A DNA stretch of 18,189 bases from Smittium mucronatum (lineage: Eukaryota; Kickxellomycota; Harpellomycetes; Harpellales; Legeriomycetaceae): positions 8,212 to 26,400 of the forward strand of contig LSSL01000639.1 in assembly GCA_001953115.1 (NCBI GenBank), written 5' to 3'. A program made the position numbers and the translations under genes. Positions 8,604 to 18,189 of this stretch are shown here, in pieces. The notes under the pieces were generated by a model, which ran no database searches, was not told the DNA's origin, and worked only from the letters and a program-made list of their open reading frames with translations. Numbering within the stretch: position 1 is the stretch's first letter; each line of letters begins with the position of its first letter.

Positions 8604-10823
8604 ATGCTTAAAAATATTGTCTACTTAATAAAACAGATGACAGATTTAATATACCAAAACTTTTTAAGGCAAGAGGAGGCTAGAAACCTTCACCCTCAAT
8701 TAAATCCGCTATAGAGGTCTCTATATAGTATGAACACACACTTTGATAAATTATCTGAATGGAACTTGCCTATTTAACGATTTTTAATCTTCAATAATTC
8801 GACTCTTTATTTTGATTTTTAAGCCACGAAATTGCAGCAATTTGATGCTTAAAAGGAAAAAAAATCAATCCTATTTTCTCAAAATTATAGCTCACCTTTT
8901 TTCCTGGCTTTTTTGAAGATCTGCTCATATTTTTATGAGGTTAGTCTAAGTTTTGGGATGAACTTTGGAATTAAACTTGTCTCTACCCAACAACGAATAG
9001 AAATAATTGCAAATTATACTAAAAATAAAGTTAAGAATACTTTCCTTGTAGTTTTAATAAAAAAAAATATCATCACTAAAAATTATATTTTTAACCATTA
9101 CTCAGAAGCTTAGCTGATAATTGAGCATCTATAAAATAAGCTTCCTGGTTTTCTGAAGTATTTTATTCGGGTGAACATAAAAACTATTTTGTAAAAATCG
9201 AATACGGTCATTTTCCCGAAGGAAGAGTGAAAATTATTATCCCAGTTAATTACGGATCTAAACACGACTTTATTATATTTTTAATTAGAGTAAAGGTATA
9301 TCATAAGTTTTTTAAAAAATAATCTGTTCACTCTAATTCCATTACAGCCTCAATTCTGTTCAGCAATTTCCGATTTAGGATATCTTTTTATTTAGTGATA
9401 ATTCCCGAGATACTTCCTAATAAAGAGCCTATATTAAGTTTATTTAACCACAAAAATAATTATAAAACATCCTCAATAGAACACTTTTTGAGAATTATTA
9501 CGGCTGTTTAAAGAAATTTTTGGAGACGGCTAAAAAAAAAAGAGAAGATCTTTAGATATTTACCAAGGAATACATGATATAAGCGTTTTATTGATCAATT
9601 TTCAAGTTTGTAAAAAGCCATTGAAGATTTCAGAAACTCTAAAAAGAATGATTTTCCGTGTGAATAACTTATCCTTATCATTAACAAAATTTTAAATTTA
9701 GACTTATTAGATCTAGCACTAATTTTAACTAAATGAAATAAAATTTTAGACTTATAATATTGATCATGTATATTCATTAGTAAAAAAACTGTATTTTAGA
9801 CAATATATAAAGCGCATAAATTGGTATATGAGCTAGTAAAAGCCAAATTATTGACTTTTTTACTCTCAAATAGTTTTTAAATTATATAACTTGAACTATA
9901 CCTCGATTAGTTGTGGTATTTTTGATTTGGATTCATGTTTTATATAAAAAAATCCAAGAAAAAATGAAAAATATAAATGATAGGCTTTCAGTTTTTAATT
10001 TGAGGAATTTGAACCAATTCGATACAAAAATTTTGTATATTTATAAATTCTAAATAAAGTTTTTTATAGGTGGAATATATCATTTCGATTTTTCAGGAAA
10101 ATATTTGATATATTGATAAAATAGTCATTATTTCGAAATATTTTTGTATTTCAATTAAAATCTAAATATTTTTATTGCTTTTTCTTCCCAAAATAAGTGC
10201 ATTTTAATGTTTTATTTGGGTTTTTAAAAAAACTTTTCTATTATTTTTCTGTTTTTTAAAAATTTGAAATATACTTACACGTTTTGATCTAAATGAGATA
10301 TCCTTATTTTTATGCGCTTATTATAATTAAATGCTCCATTAACGTTGGTGTGTAATTAAATGAATTTCTCGGATATTAATTTAAATCGAATAAATATTTT
10401 TCGTCCCACAAAAAAACTAATATTTTTATTAAAAATATTAATATTAAAGAAATTATTAAAAACAACTACCTCTAGTTTTGGAAATTTTTATACAGGAATA
10501 ATTGGAAAAAAGGTATAAATTCAATTAATTATATATGTTATCTACCTATATCAAGTGAATTTCGCGCCAAATTTTCATTTTTTCATGAATCAAACCTTCT
10601 TTAAATACTTAATAACAGATTAAGTTGTATTTGGACTTAATATAATTACCGAATTTAATCCTAATTTTCATTTCTAGAAGTGTTATCAGTATATATCCAC
10701 ATTAAAAAACATATAAAGGAAAGAAAGAAAAAAAAATATACAAAAGGATATTTTCTTAGTCGCAGAATTTGATATTTTTTTTATTAATGTCATATTTTCA
10801 AAGCAAATAAATTCAAGTCTATT

Positions 10824-10825
<2 letters not shown>
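8604..10825. other. A+T-rich gene-poor stretch with one nearly open frame
   Basis: I cannot support any complete gene. A 36-codon open frame starts at 8604 and another open stretch runs 8853-9113; both are within what chance allows. The + strand frame from 9140 to 9574 has only two stops (TAA at 9320 and 9509) in 145 codons and a locally higher G+C, so it may be a decayed coding region; I recognise no family. A perfect 10-bp inverted repeat with a 3-nt loop lies at 10418-10440. The rest is low-complexity A+T. Confidence 0.35.
10418..10440. repeat. Perfect 10-bp inverted repeat
   Basis: TAATATTTTT and AAAAATATTA flank a 3-base loop (ATT). It is exact, but such A/T palindromes are expected by chance in this composition. 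Confidence 0.6.

Positions 10826-10826
<1 letters not shown>

Positions 10827-10870
<44 letters not shown>
10827..10870. repeat. Compound microsatellite (TA)12(TG)10
   Basis: Twelve TA units run directly into ten TG units without interruption. It is the longest simple repeat in the window. It lies about 40 bases from the GC-richer island at 10911-10999 and would fall in the first intron if that island is an exon. Confidence 0.97.
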
Positions 10871-10871
<1 letters not shown>

Positions 10872-10910
10872 TTGTGTCGAGAGTTTTCTTGGTCTCAAAT
10901 AGGCTTTTAC

Positions 10911-10999
10911 CCCAAATTTATGCGGCTCTTTGAAGCTTCAACCTTTCCCTGCGTTTTCCCAGCATATTCTTGAAAATTGGTAGAATTTTCTGTAGTCAT
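10911..10999 (-). other. Candidate first exon or gene relic of a small protein
   Basis: This island is clearly richer in G+C than its surroundings. On the minus strand an ATG at 10999 opens 30 codons starting MTTENSTNFQ and continuing with a G/K/E-rich part (GKTQGKVEASKS), then GGGTAAAA, which can be read as a splice donor (exon end at 10911, phase 2) or as a stop (TAA at 10909-10907). The style recalls short CsbD-like stress proteins of fungi, but the match is too short to name it. I could not find a second exon that keeps the frame: the nearest good acceptor (TTCTAG ending at 10674) reaches a stop within four codons. It may be a small-protein gene with a distant exon, or a relic. Confidence 0.25.
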
Positions 11000-13090
11000 A
11001 GTAATTCATCTTGTTAATTATAAATTTATGCTTGGTTGAGACTTATTGTGACAATTTGTTGTTTTTTTTTTATTTGACTTATATTATTATTTTTTTGATT
11101 AGGGTTATTTTGGTTTTTTGTTGTTACTAAGAAATATTTTTAAGAGTATTATTTAACGAAGAGAAAAAAAGAAGTAATGAAAATATTAAAGAATTAATGT
11201 TTTTAGGCATTTTTAGTAAAAAAAATGTTTATTTAAGAGTTGAAAAGTTTAGTAGACAAAATAAAATAAATTTTTAATGGATTTAAATTATAACTGAAGC
11301 GTAATTTTTTCTTAGGATTTCGGCAGCAGAGCATTTTATACAGCAATTTTTTCGTATGGTATTTATCTTTTTATGATATTCACTTTCTTCTTTATTTATT
11401 TTTCCTTGTTATAATATTACCTAATTGGTATAATATAGCATTTTTAAGTTATTGTGTTTGAACTTATTTATACCTTTTCAAATTAATCTCTTTGCAAATA
11501 AATATCTTTTTAAATTGATTTTCAAAGAAAACTACTTCTTTGCACATCGATTTCTTTGCAAAATAATATTTATTTTATTATCTTTCGTTGCCAATTTTGT
11601 AAATAATCGACATTTATTTAATAAAGCCCTTAATTATGATGGTAATTACGGGGTTTCTGCTATTTCCTTATTAAAACTTCCACATATATCCGCCCTTAAA
11701 TTAATTTAGCTCTATCAGGGGATAAATCGCAAAGATAAAATTGCAAATCGGTTTAAAGAAATTAATAACCCTAAAAATTGGAGAGTTGGAAAAATAAAAT
11801 CATCTAATTAAAGCCCTTATAAAAAATTGCAGATATTTTTTAAAAATTAAAATGTTTGAAAATTTCTAGAAAAAAGTTAAAAACTATTTAATAATTTTTA
11901 ATTCAGCAAAATAAATATACCATGAAAATAATTTTTTGAGTAAATAATAGTATAATGAATAAAGCGCTAAAAAAAGTCTTATTAATTGGAAATCTGTAAA
12001 TGATATTATATAAATATATCTAAATATCTAAATTTCTGATCATATTGTGCTATTTTCATGAAAAAAAACAAATATTTTAGTCAATATAATTAATTAAAAA
12101 TGTTTAATTGCATCTTATTTTCCAAAAATTTTGTGTTAAAATAATAAAATGATTTTTATAAATATATTAAAATTTCAAAAAACCCTGCTCTATTAGCTAT
12201 CATTTTTTTAATAAATAACATCAAAAAATTTAGTACTGATTAAATCTGCATTTTTTCTTTTTATAAAAAAAATTACAGTCAAATTTTCTTTAGAGCAATT
12301 AATAATTGTATTTAATTCAAGTAAATGATCATTTTTTAGTATAAACTAATATATTTAATATATACACAGGTTATGATTTTAATTTATGTGTTAAATGATA
12401 TACAATATATATTTTCTTTTTACCATGATTACAAAAAGTTCATTTTATAATATTAATTTTCTTTTATTAAATATCAATTTTCTACAGTGATTTCTTTTTC
12501 GAGAATAATTAGCCGTTTAAATTTTCTAATTTTCAATTATTTCTAGATAAAATAAATATATTATTATATCAGATTAATAAATTTTGAATAAAAAGCTTTT
12601 ATTCCAATAAAAATATACTTATAAAAAAATTATTAGATTTTCGTAATTTTAAAAAAAAAATCGGCATATTATATCGCTTTCCTCACCATAAACATCATTT
12701 TATAACTATACTTATAACAAATAATTTTTATAAATTCTTAGTAATATATCAGTGGCTAAATTTCGGCTTCATTTCTTCATCTATCATCAAAATTTTCTAC
12801 AAATGATTTTAGACTAATTAACATTCTAGGCTATAGGGCTTTAACATATGATTATATAGCACATTTACTCATCCAAAGTCACTATATATAATCGAAAAAA
12901 TGTCTTTAAGATGTATATTTAATTTTACTTTGTATTTAATTGTCAAAAAAAAATTTTTATTCAAATTCTTTTAATATAATTCATATATTTAAAGTATATA
13001 TTTAGTAAAAGAAAATAACAAGGAAATGAATATAACTTGTTTTTGGTTTTATTATAATAGTTTTTATACCATATAAAAATGAAATACCAT
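11000..13090. other. A+T-rich stretch, no gene seen
   Basis: The sequence is low-complexity A+T with scattered short open frames. The frame at 11452-11709 (no ATG start) and one at 11294-11458 encode hydrophobic, F/L/I-rich translations typical of T-rich DNA. Three TCTTTGCA-type words recur at about 11489-11560. I see no RNA gene or mobile element. Confidence 0.4.
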
Positions 13091-13114
13091 CTATTTTTTT
13101 TTTAAAAAAAATAG
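13091..13114. repeat. T/A palindrome with CTA/TAG ends
   Basis: CTA followed by ten T, eight A and TAG forms an 11-bp perfect inverted repeat with a 2-base spacer. It could fold as a hairpin or act as a nucleosome-excluding poly(dA:dT) tract; no role can be assigned from the sequence. Confidence 0.7.
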
Positions 13115-16100
13115 TATAAAGTTGATTACTAAATTTTTATGAAATTTTTTTTTGATAATTATCCCACTTTTAAATTTCCAAAAAGGCGATTAAAAAAGTT
13201 TAATTGAAAGTATTTTTTACTAAAACAATATTCATAGATAAAAAAACATGCTCACCCTACAGGAGCTTATTAAAGTAATATTAGGAAAATAAATTACATT
13301 TATTTTTTATTCAATAATCTCAAAAATATTTATACATATACTACTGAATTAAAAAATCTTGAAAGATTATGGATCTGATATAAATAGTTTTAATCAATTT
13401 ATTATTATATAATTTGATATTTATGAGATAACTTATATAAATTTTTTATTAATAATACTAATAATCACATTTTATTTTCGTATATCAATAAATTTTGTAC
13501 TTTATTTGCTTAAATATAAAAATAAAACCAAAAAATGGAATATTAGATTTCGTATAATTTAAACCCAATCGAGCTAAATCTTGAATTTCGAAATTAACAA
13601 GGATAAAAGATAGTTAATTTCAGTTTAAAATTAGAGACTCTTTTTTTTACTTACTTCTGGGATTTCATAGACCAACATTTATTGGATTTTGAAGAGATTT
13701 TTTAACTTATTTCAACTCGTATTTTTATTAAAATAATAATAAATAAACATAAAAAATAAGTTTTATTAAAGGAATTTTTTACGGTTTAACACAGGTCATT
13801 TTTTTTAAAAAACTATATTTTAATTCGAGAAAATTCAAATAATACATACCATCACAAAAAAAGACCCAGGCTGATAATATGGAATTTATATTGGTTTATA
13901 TGATATGGAACCACAATATATTTGATTTATTTGGAATAAAATAAATAAATGATATTGGTGGTCAGTCTGAAACAAAAAAAAAAGATAGCTTGACATATGT
14001 ACGCACAATATTTTTATGAATTTAAACTATTTACTGCGCAAAGCTGTTTAATTTTATACAAAGAATGTATGAAAATTATCAAATTACAAAATAATGGGGT
14101 TTAAATCTTTATAAATATTTATTTGACTGAATTCACACGAAAAAAAAAAAGTTCAATCGAGTGATATGTTTAATCTATGAAAATAAATACCAATTTTTAT
14201 TATAAGAAAACATATCCTTTAATACAACATATCTTCAAGACATAAGAATTTACTATGAAGAAAAAGAAAATATTAGAAATAGTAATTCAAAAAGAAAAAA
14301 AAATTTCGAAAAAATTGTCATCACAGAATAATTAAAATTTTTTCTTTCATTAAAGGTAAGATCATTTATCATTATATTTTTTATTTTTAAAAAATAACAT
14401 ATGAGATATTAATAATTTTTTAATTTATTGATTTTTAGTTAAAAATTAAAGCTTTTTTCGGAATAGTACTTAGTTTTAAGTTTATTAAACGAATTATACA
14501 CATTTTAAAAATATTTAAGCTCTGTTTAAATATTTTTTGTATTTATAGAATATAAAATTAAAGTTTTTTAACTACATTTTTTTAAAAATTAAGGTATTTA
14601 ATATAAAAAATATTGTATTATTTGTTTGTTTTTATTATTAAATGTATTATATCATAAATAATATATTTTTTTACACAACTTGCATAATAATTATATTTTT
14701 AAAAAATTTATAGCATTCAGCTTTTAATTTTTTTCTATTTTTGTTAATTTTTTTTATATTAAAAACAAATTTTGTATTAAGATAAGATGGTTTTACAATT
14801 GCTTTAATATTTTTTATTATTGTTTTTATATTTGAAAGTTTTTTTTTTTTAAATCTAAAAAAGCTAAAGGCAATTATTTGCTTAAAATCATTCATGTTTT
14901 TTATGTAAATAAATGAAAAATAATGAAAAACCCCTCATACAGACAAATATATTTTATTTTATTTTTAAATATTTTAATAGTATCCAAAAAATAAAAGATA
15001 TATTTTATTACTAGTTTTAATCTATGAAACTTTTTTATATTTGAACGAATTTCCAAATTACACTGAGTCATTAGAGGAACAGATGAGAGCGGTATAAAAT
15101 TTATTACTTATTTTTTCCCCCTTATAACATTTTATTAATATTTTTATATATTATTTAAATATTCTAAACAAATTATCTACAAAAAATACTTAAATTTTAT
15201 TTTTTTATATTTAATATTTAATATTTTAATAAAAAAGAGTTCATCTTGGCTGGATTTTTTTGCTTTTATCTTACAATTAAGGTTTAAAACTCATAATATT
15301 AAAATTATATATAATTAAAATAACGACTATCATGTGCTTTAGTTATAAAATGGCACTTATTATGTGACTTGATGTTAAAATGAATATTTGAAAGTAATTT
15401 TTTTCATTTATATACATACTATAAACCAAAAAAGGCTTTACTTTTCCATAAAAAAGTTCCTTTTTTTTTGGAAAAACATTGTAGAAAATCTAAATTTAAA
15501 AAATAAATGCGAATAAAAATTAAATTAAAAATATAATTCATTTAAAGTATTTTAACTTAAGATCTAACAGAAATTTTGGGATTTTTTACCATCCAGTCAT
15601 TTATAGGATGTTTGATTTATATTCAAAATCATAATGAATAGAACTATGATTTTATTTAAACTATATATTCCTGAAAGGAAATAAATATACGCGTTAAGCT
15701 TAATAAATTTTTTTTAAAAAATTCAACTGATAATTTATGACAATCTTTAAATCTTGCTACTAAAGGTTTCAATAAATCTAAAAAAAAACTGTAAATAAAC
15801 ATTTTTAATACCTCATATAATGGTACTAGATAATATTTCTAGTATTAAATGAAGTATATATATGTTATCTTTTATTATTTCGCTGCTATTACTTCTTTTA
15901 TGAAAATTTCCTCAAATTTTGCATAATTATTAAATATTTTCCGTATTAGTACGCCAAAATTAACAATTAAAATTTGTAAACTATAAAAAATTGTCTTCTG
16001 AGTAGTAATTCTATCCTTTAAATAACTACTAATATTCAACAATTGGGGATAATAGCTCAAAAAAAATCTTAAAAAGTATCTTTATTAATATATTATTGAA

Positions 16101-18189
16101 CTTTTGTTCAAATATTTAATTTATTAAGTTTAGAAATATAGATTTTAAATTTAAATCAGGGGTTTCAAATATCTTAATGTATAACTTAGAGGATTTAAAA
16201 CAACATCAAAAGTTTGTAATAAAATATTGGAGCTTTAATTAGCCAAAAACACAAATTTTATTATTCGTAAAGATAATAGTAGCATGATTTTACTGTAACA
16301 TTTATAATATTAAGATATTAAGTATAATTTACATAATTTATATATTTCAAAAGACTGCATCTTGAAAAAGATTATAGGACTATAAATCAAATAAAAAATG
16401 CATATAAAAAGCTTTTTTGGTTAAGTTTTAACACCATTCAATCGATAAAATATTCAAGAGCTATTCAAATATCGGGTTCAATTAAAAAATAAAAATGTAT
16501 TTAGCTAAAAAATATTAGAAGATTTGGGTGAGAGAGGTTTTATTTGGTAATTTAATGGTGCATTTTTTGCTAAAATTTCCAAAAAACTAAGCATTTTTAT
16601 TAATTTTTTGAATAAAGATGTAAAATGAATTTAAATATTAAAATTTAAATATTAAAATTTAAATCTACAATACTTCTAAATATGGAAAGACATTATTTAA
16701 ATCAATTATAAACACAGATATTCTCCACATTACTATCATGAGCCTTAAAAAGTGTATTTATATCGATTACAAACAGCGTATAAATTTAAAAACAATAAAT
16801 TTAACTTTTAAATTGTGTAAAGATATTAATTGATCGATAAAAAGTTATCATAACTTAACAAGGTTTATTTAATAATAAATATTTTAGATAAAATAAATAA
16901 AAAAATTGCCTTGAAATAATATTTTTAATTAAAATTAGCGGTATATAATATTTATTATTGCAGAAAAATGAGTCAAATTTTTTTTAGATATTAACCTAAA
17001 ACTACTCTAAAAATGTACTATAAGAATAAAAGGATAATTTGAACTTTTTTCAATGTACAATTAGACAAAAAGACACTTTATTTCACAGTCTCAAACCATA
17101 TATTTAGTTAATTGAGAAATTTTTTTTAATAAAAGTCTATTTTTTCCTTAAATCGGAATAATTATTTTCGAATCCGCAATACTTGTTGATTTTGAATAGG
17201 ATTATTAAAATATAATCTTATTTAAAAAATTAATTTTAAATTTCAAAAAACTTATTTTAAAAATCAAGATAAATTTGAATAAATACTTAAAATTTCATCA
17301 AAAATCCTACATAAAGCTTAATATATCACTTAAAATAATTGTGAGATTTTTTGGGAAATTCTTTGAAATTTTTTAGTTCATGCAATTAACTGAGTTTAAA
17401 AATAAGTTAAAGTTTGAATTTCTGGCTCGTAATTTGGGCTTACATAAAAAATTAAAAAATATTTACATACCTTATAGTAATAACTCTTCTTGGATTGTTT
17501 TCTGATATAAGCTATTATAACAGAATTTAAACAAAACTATAACCCAAAGTAATTTCAAAAAACCGATATATCTGAATAAAATTATTTCATCTATGTGGAG
17601 TGCACCCGAAAAAATCGAGCTTACTAATATATAGGTTTTTTAAAAAAAAATAGCAAATAAAATTTTCTGAAACTCACTAAAATTACCAGTTTTTTTTTCC
17701 AGAACATTGGTTTTTATAGAACTAAAATTTTTATCTTATATTTTATTTTATGATATAAATTCCCTTAAAGCTAAAATAAATATTTACTTTTTTAATAACT
17801 TTTAACTTGTTCTGATTAAAAATTTGCTGGATTTTATTTATTTTTAAATTTTATTCGATGTTTTTTTATTGCAATTGATTAATAAGTTTTAGCTTTCAAT
17901 TTATTTTTCAGAAATAATTTCAAAAAAATAATTCTAAATATAAGCAAAGCTATCTATAAAAATATTTTAGTAAATATATCGAGAAAACTAATTATTATTA
18001 AAAAAACCTTAAATTTTTAATTATATTAATATATAATAGTAAGTTTGCCTAACCTCTGATTTATGTGATCCTGATACACAAAAAAAGTATATAAAGTTAT
18101 TAAAACTATCAAAAATATGGAAGAAGATGAAAAAAATGAAAGTATAAATAGTATTTATTTAGCAATTTTTTTTCTATTAATTTTTTTTT
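13115..18189. other. A+T-rich stretch to window end, no gene seen
   Basis: I find no supportable gene in these 5 kb. Open frames of 60-75 codons (for example 14671-14895 and 15875-16060, minus strand) give K/N/I/F-rich translations that simply reflect composition. Two short islands have a more protein-like reading (13843-14019 and 14981-15097, + strand). A 14-bp tandem repeat lies at 16629-16664. No telomere repeat or tRNA was noticed, and the window ends in low-complexity T-rich sequence. Confidence 0.4.
16629..16664. repeat. 14-bp tandem repeat, about 2.6 copies
   Basis: The unit ATTTAAATATTAAA repeats exactly at 16629 and 16643, with a partial third copy from 16657 to 16664. Each unit contains the self-complementary word ATTTAAAT. 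Confidence 0.85.

Noticed and set aside
8853..9113. 86-codon open stretch, + strand
   Set aside because: About one such run is expected by chance in 10 kb of this composition; the usable start is not ATG and I recognise no family.
11294..11709. Hydrophobic open frames resembling membrane segments
   Set aside because: T-rich DNA naturally reads as F/L/I/Y; there is no ATG start and no recognisable domain.
7914..18189. Telomere, tRNA, rRNA, CRISPR or transposon terminal repeats in the A+T-rich block
   Set aside because: By eye I found no telomeric repeat array, no tRNA T-arm with matching stem, and no paired terminal repeats; a computational scan would be firmer.

Overview
This is fungal nuclear DNA. 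All three genes have spliceosomal introns (GT..AG, 67-131 nt), and the two that can be named are eukaryotic: a membrane sterol C-4 methyl oxidase (ERG25) and the RNA cytidine acetyltransferase of the small-subunit processome (Kre33/NAT10). I cannot name the species. Five introns in a KRE33 gene argue against budding yeasts close to Saccharomyces. The strong A+T bias and short introns would fit an early-diverging, zygomycete-grade fungus, but that is a guess.

Left part (1-7913), moderate A+T and gene-dense. ERG25 is on the + strand (634-1651, two exons) behind a pyrimidine-rich leader and a promoter with a near-consensus sterol regulatory element. It converges on KRE33 (5811-2009, - strand, six exons, 1113 aa). 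The shared 3' spacer carries a 44-bp tandem duplication. Upstream of KRE33 on the same strand is a third gene (7913-6193, five exons in my model, 462 aa), a TPR-like protein I cannot name. Its first two exons are short and lie in a region that looks intergenic; I recovered them from reading frame and splice sites. The spacer between the third gene and KRE33 holds a 41-bp tandem repeat that duplicates a CCAAT/TATA module facing KRE33.

Right part (7914-18189), about 10.3 kb of very A+T-rich DNA (roughly four fifths A+T by eye). I see no convincing complete gene, no tRNA or rRNA, and no recognisable transposon. It contains a TA/TG microsatellite, T/A palindromes, a 14-bp tandem repeat and a few short GC-richer islands. 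One island (10999-10911, - strand) looks like the first exon of a small protein. A stretch near 9.1-9.6 kb reads almost open in one frame. The block could be heterochromatin, a pericentromere or a gene graveyard; sequence alone does not decide.

The three genes do not form a pathway: sterol synthesis in the ER, rRNA/tRNA acetylation in the nucleolus, and an unknown TPR-like protein.
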